Assembly: GCA_000697475.1 (NCBI GenBank)
Contig: JNEU01000905.1
Location: forward strand, 1 to 52,935
Source: Lichtheimia corymbifera B2541
Taxonomy: Eukaryota; Mucoromycota; Mucoromycetes; Mucorales; Lichtheimiaceae
DNA length: 52,935 nucleotides
Direction: 5' to 3'
Below are positions 23,405 to 35,110 of this stretch, in pieces (positions within the stretch are counted from its first letter, which is position 1; every line of letters starts with the position of its first letter). The position numbers and the translations under genes were made by a program. The notes below the pieces were generated by a model. It made no database searches and was not told the origin of the DNA. It saw only the letters and a list, made by a program, of their open reading frames with translations.

Positions 23405-25612
23405 CTAGTTTGCCTTTGCCTTCTTTTGCTGATGCTTGTCTTCTCCTTCTGGGGACACAGAGTCGTGCTTACGCTTTTTGGTATCCTTTTCCTTCTTATC
23501 CCCATTCTTTTCATTCCGCTTTTTCCTGTCGTCATGTCGAACGTGGAAACCTTTATGCTGCAAATGCTTGTGGAATTCTCGTAACTTTCGCTTCTTGTTC
23601 TTCTTAAACATCCTTGCTTCATATTGTTTCTTTTGTGCGTTACGATATCTATCATCCGAATTCAATGAGCATCCAGTGACAAAAAGACAAGGTGATATAG
23701 AGAACTTACGGTGCCATTGTCTTGAGACCAACGTATTTGTTCAGTTCTTTATCATCAGCCAGCAAAATCTCCATAGGTGACAGGCCATAGTCCTCAGCTT
23801 CAGTCTTTTGATACTTGAATCTGGTTGGCAAATCTCCACCGATAATGTCTTCAAAGTTCAATGAATAATACTGATCCAACAAATCATCGACTTCCTTCTT
23901 GAGCTCCTTTTTGCTGCTTGATGCTTGTTCCGCTGTATTATCCGATGCTGCCTGATATTTGTCACCACCAGGGAGATAATCCGCATCCATCATGATATCC
24001 TCGTCGTCGTCATAGTTAACATCATCCACACCTTCCATATCATCATCCCATGTAGGCTTCTCGGTATCTTCTTTGTTGTAATAGTCGTCGTTGAACATCT
24101 CGGCCATCTGGGCATCATGCTTCTCAGGATCAAAATCAGCGTCAAGATCAACGTTTTCCAATCCCACAACTAAAAAAAGGCGATGATAAAGATCAGTGAT
24201 CTGGTTTGGCTACAAGCTGACCCACACCATGATACTCACTGTCAGTTCCTGTGATATCTTGGATTTCCTTGAGACGACTCTTAATGTCCTTCAATTTCTT
24301 GTTGCGCTGACGGGCAAGCTCCTCTAACTTTTCCTTCTTCTTGGCTTCCTTCTTTGCCTTCTTACGCTCCCGCTCACGTTGGCGTTTGCTTTCCTTTCTT
24401 CGAACCGAATCTTCGATATTACGTGGATGGGTGATAATATTGGCGCCTCCCCTAATAATGTTGTCAGCAACCATCCTCATAATACCGCAATGTTTTGAAC
24501 ACTCACTCTTCTTCGAAACGGAAGTTGTATTTGCTCTCAAATCGATCCACCTCATCAAGATATTCTTCATCAGCATCGATATCAACTTGATCGCCATTAT
24601 CATCTGCCTTGGGTTGCGATTTTCCCGTATCCATCCAACCACGGTTAAGGACGAAACTAAGTATACAATGTCAACACATGCCTTGTCACCTTGACTACAC
24701 TGGTACTTACTCCATCAAGAATGCATCATCCTCGTTGACCTTGGACTTTTCCTTCACGTCAGTCCATTCCTTGAATGCTTGGGAGGATGCTTTATCATTC
24801 TATCATGCCATTAGACCATCCATTTCATACATCATTCATTTTGTCATTTTTACTTACCGAGATATTGGCCAGCAAGAAATTTCTATATTCCTCTTCTTCA
24901 GCCTTGATCTCATCTTCGGTCTTTTCACGCTTTTGCAGAAAGCCATCCTCATTGTCATCATCTTCAGCAATGCCTGCTGCCATTTTGAAGGCATTCTTGA
25001 GTTCATCTTGTTCTTCTTGATGTGTCTTGATCTTGGTCGACGACTCGGCTGATTCATCATTATCTTCAGGGATGACACCACCATATTCCACATTGACTTC
25101 ATCTTCGTAATCTCTGAGAGTGTACTTTTTTCTTTGTGCCTCGCGTTCCTTTTGTTGCAATTTCTTTTGTGCCTCTTCAAACTGATCATCGGTGAAGAAC
25201 TTTTGATCCGAGTCATAGACACGAGCATCCTTTGTGCGAATAGCGGCGATTGTCTTCAAGATCTGGGAGTCGACGGCTGGTGTCAGCAAGGTGGCTTCAT
25301 CATCCTCAGCTCCATCATCGCTGCTTTCGTCGTCGTCGTCGTCGCTCTCTTGGTCGTCAGATTCGGCTTCCGAGCTCGATCCTATTTCATGATACTGGAT
25401 GATCAAAACCGCATTCCATATACACATGCAAAAATACTATTATTACCCTTGTCAGATTCCTCCACTATAGAAAATACGAGAGATATGAGTTGATCATGTT
25501 ATATATATGTGCATAGACTTGTGGTGCACTTACAGATCGCAGGTCGTCGATAGTCGTCTTCCTCGTTTTCACGCTCACGGATATTGAGAGCGATCGATTT
25601 ATCACCTGCCAT
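23405..25612 (-). CDS. KRI1: KRI1 ribosome biogenesis factor, 591 aa
   Basis: Exons in transcript order: 25612-25534, 25464-25447, 25381-24858, 24799-24711, 24656-24507, 24451-24240, 24169-23710, 23648-23405. Kri1 is an essential nucleolar protein that works with Krr1 in making the 40S ribosomal subunit. Signatures: an acidic N-terminus followed by PAVDSQILKTIAAIRTKD; EEEYRNFLL; FVLNRGW (about 237); a Lys/Arg/Glu-rich coiled coil; VDLDADFDPEKHD; and the Kri1 C-terminal block with LDQYYSLNFEDIIGG and ELNKYVGLKTMAPYR. The end is very basic and nucleolar-like. Length matches the yeast protein. Exon 2 is only 18 nt. The start lies 190 bp from the WBP4-like gene on the opposite strand, so a shared promoter is likely. 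Confidence 0.93.
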
Positions 25613-25802
25613 GACTTGGATCTGGGAGAATGCAGCAATGATTAGGGCAAGATCTCGAGTACTTGAGGTATAGGGACTTACAAGGTGAAAGGGTTGTATA
25701 AGTGTAGTAGAGAAAAAGAAAGCTTAACCCAGCTGCTTATTCCTTTCTTGTCTTTTCGCTTTAACACCAAAGTCACGACATTTTGACTCCCACCTCATTG
25801 AC
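25613..25802. promoter_or_regulatory. Shared divergent promoter of KRI1 and the WBP4-like gene
   Basis: Only 190 bp separate the KRI1 ATG (minus strand) from the first two start-codon bases of the WBP4-like gene (plus strand). Both upstream regions must fit here, so co-regulation of a ribosome-assembly and a splicing gene is plausible. No specific factor site was identified. Confidence 0.5.
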
Positions 25803-26701
25803 ATGTAAGCTTCAATACACACATCTCTTGTAGCATTAGGTTCATTGGTACTGTAGGGCTGATTTCTGGGTGTCTGCACAAAAGCACTGGTGCAAGTATT
25901 GCAAAAAGTTTATTGCCAACAATAAGCCAGTAAGTGTGTCTCACCCTTACAACAAGGAATCCACTCAAAGGTTATATGTGATAGTCACTAGAAATACATA
26001 ACAATGGTCGAGCACACAAGGAAGCAGTAGAGCGATTCCTCCGAGGAGTATACAAGGATGGACAATTGAAGAAAGAGGAAGAAGAGGAAAAAATGCGGGA
26101 GCTGCAACGGATCGAAAAGGTAATATGAAGTATCCATGCAACATGATTCGTGGTAACCAACCTTTGCAATTAGGCTGCCGTACAATCATTTATTCACAAA
26201 GGTGATCGTGGATCGCTATCATCAACATCTTCAGTATCGGATTATTCACGTCGATCAAGGCAGTATCCAGTAGCAACGTCATCAGCCACACCCACACCTC
26301 CACCACCCACTCTAGAAGAGCTTCAAGGAAAGGCACCCACCATCCCACAGAATTTACAAGGTCGAGATGAATGGGCGATACCAGCAGCTATAGCTGAGCC
26401 TGGTCAATGGCAAACCATGCTACCAGCCGAGAAGAAATCTGACAACAAACCAGAAAAGAAGGATACGACAGCAGCAACATCCCGTGATGTACCACCTGAA
26501 TTCCAGGACGACGAGCAAGAAGATGAAGAGGATCTACGTAATTTCAAGATACGCGAGAAAGAATATCCAGCGGATACCTTAGTGGATGATGGCGATGACG
26601 ATAAGAAGAAGGATACCGGTGGTGCCATGTTCAAGAAACGTAAACTTGGCAAAGAAGGAAGCAAAAGGAAAATTCGTCGAAAAACAGAGGATAATGATTA
26701 G
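25803..26701 (+). CDS. WBP4/FBP21-like U1-type zinc finger splicing protein, 245 aa
   Basis: Exons: 25803-25804, 25857-25929, 25985-26119, 26174-26701. The first exon supplies only the AT of the start codon; the G comes after a 52-nt intron. The protein begins MADFWVSAQKHWCKYC, matching the N-terminus of WBP4-type proteins. It carries a matrin/U1-type zinc finger (C13, C16, H30, H36) ending NNGRAHKEAV. A Glu/Lys-rich helix, a Pro-rich linker and a basic C-terminus with MFKKRKLG and RKIRRK follow, as in that family. WBP4 acts in spliceosomal complexes in the nucleus. The WW domains of the animal protein were not seen. Confidence 0.85.
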
Positions 26702-27369
26702 TTGTTCCCAATTTCATTAAACATGGATATTTGTGATGTCTTCATTATGCGATGCTCTAATGTTATGCAGATGGGTGTCATTGTTTGATGATAATGAGTA
26801 TTGTTACTTGCCCCTAATTTGGTTATGTCGGTTGTTGAGTTATGAATGAGCAATCAACACACCTTAGCTTTTTGTTGCAACTTGTCCTTTGTAGATTATG
26901 CTTCTTGTACGTCAAGCTAATAATAGATTTGATTTCTACTGCATAATACCTACGTTATCCAATGTGGCACCTCATCTTCCCGCACAAAATTCTTCTTGGT
27001 TTTGGTTCTGCTGTATGATAGAATTGCACTATTATTGGCGTGCGCGTGATTTCATATGATTGCATTCCTGACATGGTGATGGCTCCATGTCAGATGTAAC
27101 TAAATAACTGTCATAGTTGCTCGATGCTCGTGATGGTTGTTCCCAGTATAGAGCTTCTCCAATGGCAATGTCTCTTATTGAATCCATGTGATCACTTGCC
27201 GTGATATTCCTTGGTAAGAGCAATTACTGCCAAACTGTATCATGCATTGCACCCAAGAATGGGTACAAAAGAGAGAATTTGTACCGATTCCTGGAACCTT
27301 TCGTCTTTGTCATCCTCATTGGCCCCACTACCAATAAAAAGAAGAGAGATCCTTTTGATGTTAGCACTA
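26702..27369. other. Intergenic, no supported gene
   Basis: 3' flank of the WBP4-like gene. A minus-strand frame around 27032-27200 looks mildly protein-like but lacks an ATG, splice partners and a known domain. Confidence 0.45.
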
Positions 27370-27690
27370 AAATAGTTAACAGCCACTTCCTCCCATTCCC
27401 AACTATTGCGCACTCCACTGCATGGGAACGATACTCCTGCTCCAGATATTTATTTCATGATTCAACCTTCTTCATCCGAGCTGATGTGGCTGAGATACGC
27501 TCAAATAAAAACCACATCCGTCCATATACAGTATGCAATGATGGACTCGTTGGATGGATGTAGCTCAGTCAAATGAGCTCGGATCAAGATAACTGAATCA
27601 TGGAAGTAATTGTCTGGGGCAGGAGCATCATTCCCAAGCAGTGGGTTTGCCAACAGTGCCAATTGGAAAAAAGTGGCTGTTAGCTGGCAA
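27370..27690. repeat. Imperfect fold-back (inverted-repeat) element
   Basis: The left arm, about 27370-27500, is matched in reverse complement by about 27560-27690. Matching blocks include ttaacagccact, cactgcatggga against cactgcttggga, and catgattca. The arms are about 125 bases with scattered mismatches and a loop of about 60 bases. A transcript would form a long hairpin. It resembles a non-autonomous fold-back or MITE-like insertion. It does not share obvious sequence with the 329-bp array that follows. Confidence 0.7.
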
Positions 27691-27744
27691 TACATGACTG
27701 TTCCTGAATAATTCAAAAAGTATCACCCATTGATCCTTCCAGTC

Positions 27745-28330
27745 TGCATGGTGAGCTGTGTTGCACAAAGAAGTCCGTCTGCATCTTCGGCTCTATCGGG
27801 GTCTACCTACTTGACAATGAACAAACACCACTTGTCATATAGCAACACACTTACAGCATACATAAAACATAAAGTTGCCTGTATCTCTACTCTTTACAAT
27901 AAAATGTGGGGTCTTCAATCGAACAAAGTTGCTCGTCTGGGTCAAGCGCACCTTGGGTGCAAGTTTCACGATCCAGCTCGCCGATCCGAGATTTCGCATT
28001 GTCACCACCAGCCAAAGTGGAAAGTGGGTCGACCTCTTGAATTTTTTTTTTTTTGACTTTGGCTGGTGGTGACATTCGGTGAATCTGAGATCGGCCACGA
28101 CGATCGTGAAACTTGCACCCAAGGTGCGCTTGACCCAGACGAGCAACTTTGTTCGATTGAAGACCCCACGTTTCATTGTAGAATTTTTAGTTATGGGAAT
28201 CTTTATGTTTTTACTATGCTGTAAGCGTGATGCAATATGATAAGTGGTGTTTGTTCATTGTCAAGTAGGTATACCCCGATAGAGCCGAAGATGCAGACGG
28301 ACTTCTTTGTGCAACACAGTTCATTTGCAT
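27745..28330. repeat. Left cap hairpin of the inverted array
   Basis: The two halves of this block are inverted copies around a T-rich centre at 28040-28055. The conserved core caccttgggtgcaagtttcac in one arm is answered by its reverse complement in the other, with ccaccagcc / ggctggtgg flanking the centre. Arms are about 130-150 bases and outer blocks (tgtcatata / tatgac) extend the pairing. Half of a related element lies at 637-850. Confidence 0.8.
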
Positions 28331-29490
28331 GATACATCGCAATGAACAACACCACTTGTCATATAGCATCATGCTTTTAGCATATGAAAAAAACGTAAAT
28401 GTGCCTGCATCTAGGATTGACAAGCTTGATGGTGAAACATGATTGACAAGGTGCGCTCAACCACGACGAGCAATATTGTCCTATGAAAGAGCCCATGTTT
28501 CATTGTGAAGTTTTGAGATAAATGCACTTTCTCGTTTTTACATACTGCTGAAAAGCATGATGCTATATGACAAGTGAGGTTTGTTCATTGTCAAATAGGT
28601 CGACCCTGATAGAGCGGAAGATGCAGAGGGGCGTGCATGTGTAACATAGCTCACTTGCATAATACTTTCCAATGAACAACACCACTTGTCATATAGCATC
28701 ACGCTTTTAGCATATGAAAAAGACGTAAATGTGCCTGGATCTAGGATTGGCAAGCGTGATCGTGAAACTTGATTGACAAGGTGCGCTCAACCACGACGAG
28801 CAATATTGTTCTATGAAAGAGGCCATGTTTCATTGTGAAGTTTTGATATAAACGCACTTTCTTGTTTTTACATATGCTGAAAAGCATGGTGCTATATGAC
28901 AAGTGGTGTTTGTTCATTGCGAAGTAGGTCGACCCTGATAGAGCGGAAGATGCAGAGGGGCGTGCATGTGTAACATAGCTCACTTGCATAATACTTTCCA
29001 ATGAACAACACCACTTGTCATATAGCATCACGCTTTTAGCATATGAAAAAGACGTAAATGTGCCTGGATCTAGGATTGGCAAGCGTGATCGTGAAACTTG
29101 ATTGACAAGGTGCGCTCGACCACGACGAGCAATATTGTTCTATGAAAGAGGCCATGTTTCATTGTAAAGTTTTGAGATAAATGCACTTTCTCGTTTTTAC
29201 ATACTGCTGAAAAGCATGGTGCTATATGACAAGTGGTGTTTGTTCATTGCGAAGTAGCTCGACCTTGATAGCCTTTATCTAAGATTGGCAAGCGTGATCG
29301 TGAAACATGATTGACAAGGTGCGCTTGACCACGACCAGCAATATTGTTCTATGAAAGACCCCACGCTTCATTGTAAAGTTTAGAGATAATCCACTTATAC
29401 GTCTTTACATGTGCTGAAAACGTGATGCTATATGGCAAGTGGTGTTTGTTCATTGTGAAGTATCATACAAATGAGCTGTGTTACACATGC
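28331..29490 (-). repeat. Left arm: tandem 329-bp hairpin units, minus orientation
   Basis: Units repeat with a 329-base step, for example ctaggattgg at 28741 and again at 29070, with partial or diverged units at about 28410 and 29280. Each unit holds a pair of inverted 40-base blocks (ctatatgacaagtggtgtt and its reverse complement), so each is itself a hairpin. Similar peptides in several frames come from the repeat and do not show genes. Confidence 0.85.
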
Positions 29491-30830
29491 ACGGCCCTGT
29501 GCATCTTCCGCTCTATCAGGGTCAAGCTACTTCATAATGAACTAACATAACTTGTCATATAGCAACATGTTTTCAGCATATGTGAAAACGCGAAAGTGTA
29601 TTTATCTCTAAACTTTACAATGAAACATGGGATCTTTCATAGAGGAACGTTGATCGTCGGGGTGGTGCGCACCTTGTCAATCATGTTTCACCATCAAGCT
29701 TGTCAATCCTAGATGCAGGCACATTTACGTTTTTTTCATATGCTAAAAGCATGATGCTATATGACAAGTGGTGTTGTTCATTGCGATGTATCATGCAAAT
29801 GAACTGTGTTGCACAAAGAAGTCCGTCTGCATCTTCGGCTCTATCAGGGTCGACCTATTTGACAATGACCAAACACCACTTGTCATATAGCATCACGTTT
29901 TCAGCATATGCAAAAACGAGAAAGTGCATTTATCTCAAAACTTTACAATGAAACATGGCCTCTTTTATAGAACAATATTGCTCGTCGTGATCGAGCGCAC
30001 CTTGTCAATCAAGTTTCACGATCACGCTTGCCAATCCTAGATCCAGGCACATTTATGTCTTTTTCATATGCTAAAAGCGTGACGCTATATGACAAGTGGT
30101 GTTGTTCATTGGAAAGTATTATGCAAGTGAGCTATGTTACACATGCACGCCCCTACGCATCTTCCGCTCTATCAAGGTCGAGCTACTTCGCAATGAACAA
30201 ACACCACTTGTCATATAGCACCATGCTTTTCAGCATATGTAAAAACAAGAAAGTGCGTTTATATCAAAACTTCACAATGAAACATGGCCTCTTTCATAGA
30301 ACAATATTGCTCGTCGTGGTTGAGCGCACCTTGTCAATCAAGTTTCACGATCACGCTTGCCAATCCTAGATCCAGGCACATTTACGTCTTTTTCATATGC
30401 TAAAAGCGTGATGCTATATGACAAGTGGTGTTGTTCATTGGAAAGTATTATGCAAGTGAGCTATGTTACACATGCACGCCCCTACGCATCTTCCGCTCTA
30501 TCAAGGTCGAGCTACTTCGCAATGAACAAACACCACTTGTCATATAGCACCATGCTTTTCAGCATATGTAAAAACAAGAAAGTGCGTTTATATCAAAACT
30601 TCACAATGAAACATGGCCTCTTTCATAGAACAATATTGCTCGTCGTGGTTGAGCGCACCTTGTCAATCAAGTTTCACGATCACGCTTGCCAATCCTAGAT
30701 CCAGGCACATTTACGTCTTTTTCATATGCTAAAAGCGTGATGCTATATGACAAGTGGTGTTGTTCATTGGAAAGTATTATGCAAATGAGCTGTGTTACAC
30801 AGACACGCTCCTCTGCATCTTCCGCTCTAT
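29491..30830 (+). repeat. Right arm: tandem 329-bp hairpin units, plus orientation
   Basis: The same units as in the left arm but inverted, stepping 329 bases (about 30028, 30357, 30686), the last complete ones nearly identical. Together with the left arm they form a multi-kilobase palindrome centred near 29490. Confidence 0.85.
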
Positions 30831-31335
30831 CAGGGTCGACCTACTTGACAATGAACAAACACCACCTAACATATAGGATCACGGTTAAAGCATATGTAAA
30901 ACATAAATGTGTCTGTATCTCAAAACTTTACAATGAAACGTGGCGTCTTCAATCGAAGAAAGTTGGTCGTCGGGGTGAAGCGCACCTTGGGTGCAACTTT
31001 CACGATCCAGCTCGCCGATCTCAGATTCACCCAATGTCACCACCAGCCAAAGTGAATGAGGTCGACCTCTTGAATTTCTCTTCGACGAGGCTGGTGGTGA
31101 CATTGGGTGAATCTGAGAATGGCCACGACGATCGTGAAACTTGCACCCAAGGTGCGCTTCACCCAGCCGAGCAACTTTGTTCGATTGAAGACCCCACGTT
31201 TCATTGTAATGTTTAGAGATACAGGCACCCTTATTTTTTATATATGATGTAAGCGTGATGCCATATGATAGGTGGTCTATGTTCATTGTCAATCGCCTCT
31301 CTCATATAGAGCCAAAGATGCAGAAGGACTGGAGG
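30831..31335. repeat. Right cap hairpin of the inverted array
   Basis: Relative of the left cap: two inverted halves around a centre at about 31070-31085, with cgcaccttgggtgcaa in the left half and its reverse complement in the right. It closes the array symmetrically. The outermost sequence (gttcattgtcaa, then agagcc.aagatgcag) matches the inverse of the left end. Confidence 0.8.
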
Positions 31336-32060
31336 GTGCCACAAAGTCCAGGGGCTGGATTTGAAAGGTCGATCCTATTGGCGGAGAGTGCATGATCGAT
31401 CCTTCCCCTGCCTACCTATAGTAACCTTCGCCTGTGATTGCCTGTATGCAGTGTTCTGTTATGATGTAAAGTATCGTAAAGATAGCGTTAGCTTAAGCTT
31501 GACATACGTCAGCATGGTATATGAACGTACTTGTAGGCACCACACTGTATCACAGGCCACTCTTAAACATAACGCATCAAACTTACAATGAACTGAGCTT
31601 TCTGTAACAAGCTGTATTGTTGGCATCATCACTCTCGAATTTATTATCATTGAAATACAAGCGTTCAAGATTCGACAGCGCTTTGTGCTATCAGCATGTG
31701 AACTAGGAAGCGATATCGAATGATAAATGCGATGATGCATACGGTATGATCCAATTCCCCCTTGTAATCCATAAACCAACAAGTGATCCACACCTTACAG
31801 ATACAAGCTGTATTATATGTTGAATCCAGTTTCCATTTAATGAAAGTTGAAGAAAATGTTTATGAAATAAATATGATGATGGAACAACAAAATGCAAATT
31901 GAAGAAGGTACATACGGGGAGAATTACGTAGAGGTAACAAGGGAAAATGTTTCATTGTATTCTTGATTGCTGCTTTCATAGACATCCTTCATCCGTGATT
32001 GCATCGACTTGAGTATTCGAGTATTGTCCATGACTGTAAACACCTTTCACCAATTCCATC
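31336..32060. other. Intergenic next to the array
   Basis: Mostly unexplained AT-rich sequence. A minus-strand stretch around 31920-32035 could encode a 35-residue helical peptide beginning MDNTRILKSMQSRMKD and might be an exon of the possible gene at 32061-32270, but the joining splice sites are not convincing. Confidence 0.35.
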
Positions 32061-32270
32061 TTATCCATCATCATCCTCAGCCGTATCCACGTGATATGAT
32101 CCATGATCCCTGCTGCCAACGCGACCAGTAACCACCATGCTTCTCATTTCCATCCATTCATCCACCATAAACATTCCAAATCCATATGTTGATAAAAACG
32201 AGCCCCAGAGACCGCTGATGATATGCTTCCATTTCCATTTGGCCCTTTGGTCTCTCTCTTTTTTGGTCAT
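32061..32270 (-). CDS. Possible small membrane-like protein, unrecognised
   Basis: From the first ATG the frame gives about 69 residues starting MTKKERDQRAKWKWKH, then a moderately hydrophobic aromatic stretch (LWGSFLSTYGFGMF) and an acidic end. The composition is more protein-like than its surroundings, but there is no known domain, homologue in the window or clear promoter. It may be one exon of a larger gene. Treat as tentative. Confidence 0.25.
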   Translation of the reverse strand: MTKKERDQRAKWKWKHIISGLWGSFLSTYGFGMFMVDEWMEMRSMVVTGRVGSRDHGSYHVDTAEDDDG

Positions 32271-32924
32271 TCTCCATCGCAGCTCAACCAACTGAAGCTT
32301 GCTTGTGTTGCAGCGTAGTGAATGGCTGATATGGTGGCATCCAAACTAGACATCGCGTTCTGAATGGGCCAAAGGAACCAAAACGCTCAATACACCCTAT
32401 TCCCTCCATCTCATGTACCAAGACAACGCAGTATTCAGAACCATATCCATAGGAATTCGTATGTATTAAAGTAAGTTGCTACACGTAAATAAAGGTGCTT
32501 GTATACAGTGGCTGCATGCTGTTCACGTGAAAAGGGTGCAAGACAAGTTGCTGCAAGTATATCGAGACAATGATGTAGAGGGCATGCTAATAGCAATTGT
32601 TGGAATGAACGCTGTTATGAATGACCGTGGTCGAAGAGGTGTAGAAGAGAAGGTGGAGTGTCAACGAGTGCGGGTGTTGCTGTAGTGGGGTGCACAGGCC
32701 ATGGACTTGCCCATTCAGTCAAAGACAATCGGAACAAGACTGTTGTAGGATTGACATGATGGGTTGAAGCAGGACAATCGTTCGCTGGTTGTAGTTCTAC
32801 TTGAATGGGGCAACAGTTGAGAATGGGAAGAAGGAAGAAGCTGGAAGTGGAAGAGGTGGAAATTAAATTGATCAGGCACTGCAATACAAATCCATGCACA
32901 CTGTGAATTGATCCATTATCTTGA

Positions 32925-33900
32925 GGTTGCTCACCTTGAACTCAAACTTGCACACAAGGTGCTCTAGGACATGCTGAACAACTTTGTATTAATAAAGAAC
33001 CCACGCTTCATTTGAGAATTTCGAAAGGGAGAGCATAATGTGGGATTGACTATAACGGATGGAAATTGGGAAAGCGCCGGATTTATGAAAAAGTCAAATA
33101 GTATGAATAATCTTGGGATTCCCCATTTCGAACATGAAACTTGGTATGAAGGTTCTCTGAGTCATGCTGATCAATTCCATTCATTTAAAAATCGCATACT
33201 TCATTATGATATTTTATGAATCGGACGGTCCAAGTATAAGATGGACGGAACGCAAGTAGGGTGCATAGTGCATACCCCCGCCGTTGCCCTCCTCCATCGT
33301 GAAACTTGGTCAGACGCGTGGGCTTCGACATGCTGATCAACTCCATTCATTTAAAAACCATACACCTCATTATGAGAAGTAAAATGGGAGCGTCGGACGA
33401 TAAAAGAATGGAAATATGAGTTGTGTGGACTGCCCATAACCTTGAGAATGCCCATTTCGAACCTGAAAATTTCACACAAGTTGCTCTTGGACACGCTGAT
33501 CAACTTTAACATAATAAACATCTCATGCTTCATTTGAAAATCTTGAATGGGAGGGTGTAATGTGGGATTGACTATGACCGACGGAAATTCCTCCCCCGCC
33601 TAAAATCATGAAATGACAATTAGTATGAATTACCTTGGGATTCCCTATCTCGAACTTGAAACTTGGTAAGCAGGTTCGCTGAGTCACGCTGATCAACTCC
33701 ATTCATATTAGAATCACACACTTCATTGTCGAATTCTGAATGGGAGCGTCCGCCGATGAAATTTAAGTAGGTTGGGCTGTCCCTGAGCATGAAATTCCCC
33801 ATCTCGCACTTGAAACTTCCACACAAGATGCTCTCGGGCACGCTGATCATTTTCGTTCTCATAAAGTTTCTACGCTTCATTAATGGAATTTCGAGGAACA
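32925..33900. repeat. Decayed tandem relatives of the hairpin family
   Basis: A motif of the form gaaacttg.cacaag.tgct...acgctgatcaac followed by an acgcttcatt-like block recurs at about 32930, 33140, 33300, 33460, 33660 and 33800. It resembles the conserved half of the 27.7-31.3 kb units but has diverged heavily. These look like old copies. Confidence 0.6.
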
Positions 33901-34229
33901 GGTCATTTTACTGTAATAAGCGTGATGGAGCTGCTTGCTGCTAAATGATTGCTTCGAGAACACTATAGGAGGCAAGAACCAAGAAGGTGATGAACTGAGT
34001 GAACTGATCCGTGTTAGTTATACACGCATCATTGGGAGGTTGCTGCAGAAATGGGATGATGATTGCCTTCAAGGTACATAAGCAACATCCAATAGAGAAG
34101 ATGTATCAAGGTATTACGGGCATCCATATCACATTGAGATGTAGGGGTCGAACTGCGTAAACCAACTTGCATAACCCAATGGATTCAATGCAAATGCATC
34201 TGACAGTAAGTTAGGTTGATTTGTCTCTC

Positions 34230-35110
34230 ATCTTGAAACTGGCTTTGTTCCTTGAGGTCAACTACTCTTCTTTATTGTATCAGAAAAGGTATGTATTTCT
34301 TACAAGACTGTAGCTGCCACTACACCATCTATGCTATAATCCACAAGCAAGAAGGAGGGAGGAATGAGCTAGCTAAGTCCAAGTGGGACAATAAACAATG
34401 CTTCCAGCCATTTTGTTGCCATAGCCGTATTCAAACCATCGTAGTTGCCGTGGCACGGGAACCATCCAAGGTTACATGTTTCCTTCTACTAGACGTCAAC
34501 GGATAATCATCAGTTGCCAAGGGAAAGGTAAACCACACTTGCCTGTGCCTTCGTCGCTGTGGATCTTGTTGTAGTTGTCATCGTCACCTCCACAAAAATA
34601 AAAGAAGGCTAATATGCAGGAACCATTCATCCTCTACAACAAAGAAAAGATGATGCTCCCTTATCAGTCCTCAAAGAGTAACCACCAACATAAATCACGA
34701 GAAGGGTCTCGAATGTCAAAAGGTACAGGTTGGGAGTCGAACCCAAGGAGAGATGATGCCCAAATTGCACTACCTGACCAAGAACCTATTCACTGCACTC
34801 GCATAAAGACCTTGTTTCTGGTTCCTGGAAACCGAAGCCATGGTGTGGTGTAGTCGATCCAAAACAAAAAGAAGCCAAACGAGTCAACACCTTGGGATCA
34901 TTCTTGGTGTCTATGCAAGCAACAAAGCAAGTCAATGGAACAATTTCTATTGCAGCATTGGGTGTCGAATGTACCTGGTGGACCAAGCGTGGAGAGGCGG
35001 GCATGGCAACGAACAAGAATAGCGACGAGATCGCCATGGCTACCACCAGCCACTGCACTCCCTACGTATACATGTTAAGCACTATATGGATACCTCACAA
35101 CCAATGAGAG
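34230..35110 (-). pseudogene. Diverged paralogue of 48815-49770, probable gene remnant
   Basis: Colinear similarity to 48815-49770 runs through most of this block: tttattgtatca, gagctagctaagtccaagt, and a pair of equivalent introns (minus-strand donor gtacattc here, gtatattc there). The shared exon-intron pattern suggests a minus-strand gene with a hydrophobic segment near 34990-35058. Joining the exons here soon meets stops, so this copy looks broken. I do not recognise the protein. Confidence 0.4.

Noticed and set aside
28538..31216. Family of similar 113-aa reading frames beginning ILDPGTF
   Set aside because: They recur because the 329-bp repeat recurs, appear on both strands of the palindrome, and have no ATG context or domain.
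27745..31335. CRISPR-like array
   Set aside because: Repeats are 329 bp with no short repeat-spacer pattern, in a eukaryotic genome with no cas genes; inverted halves do not fit.
34725..34800. tRNA-like T-arm on the minus strand with a perfect B-box (ggttcgactcc)
   Set aside because: The acceptor, D and anticodon arms do not pair, and the paralogous segment at 49 kb does not keep the box. Chance or a very old tRNA-derived piece.
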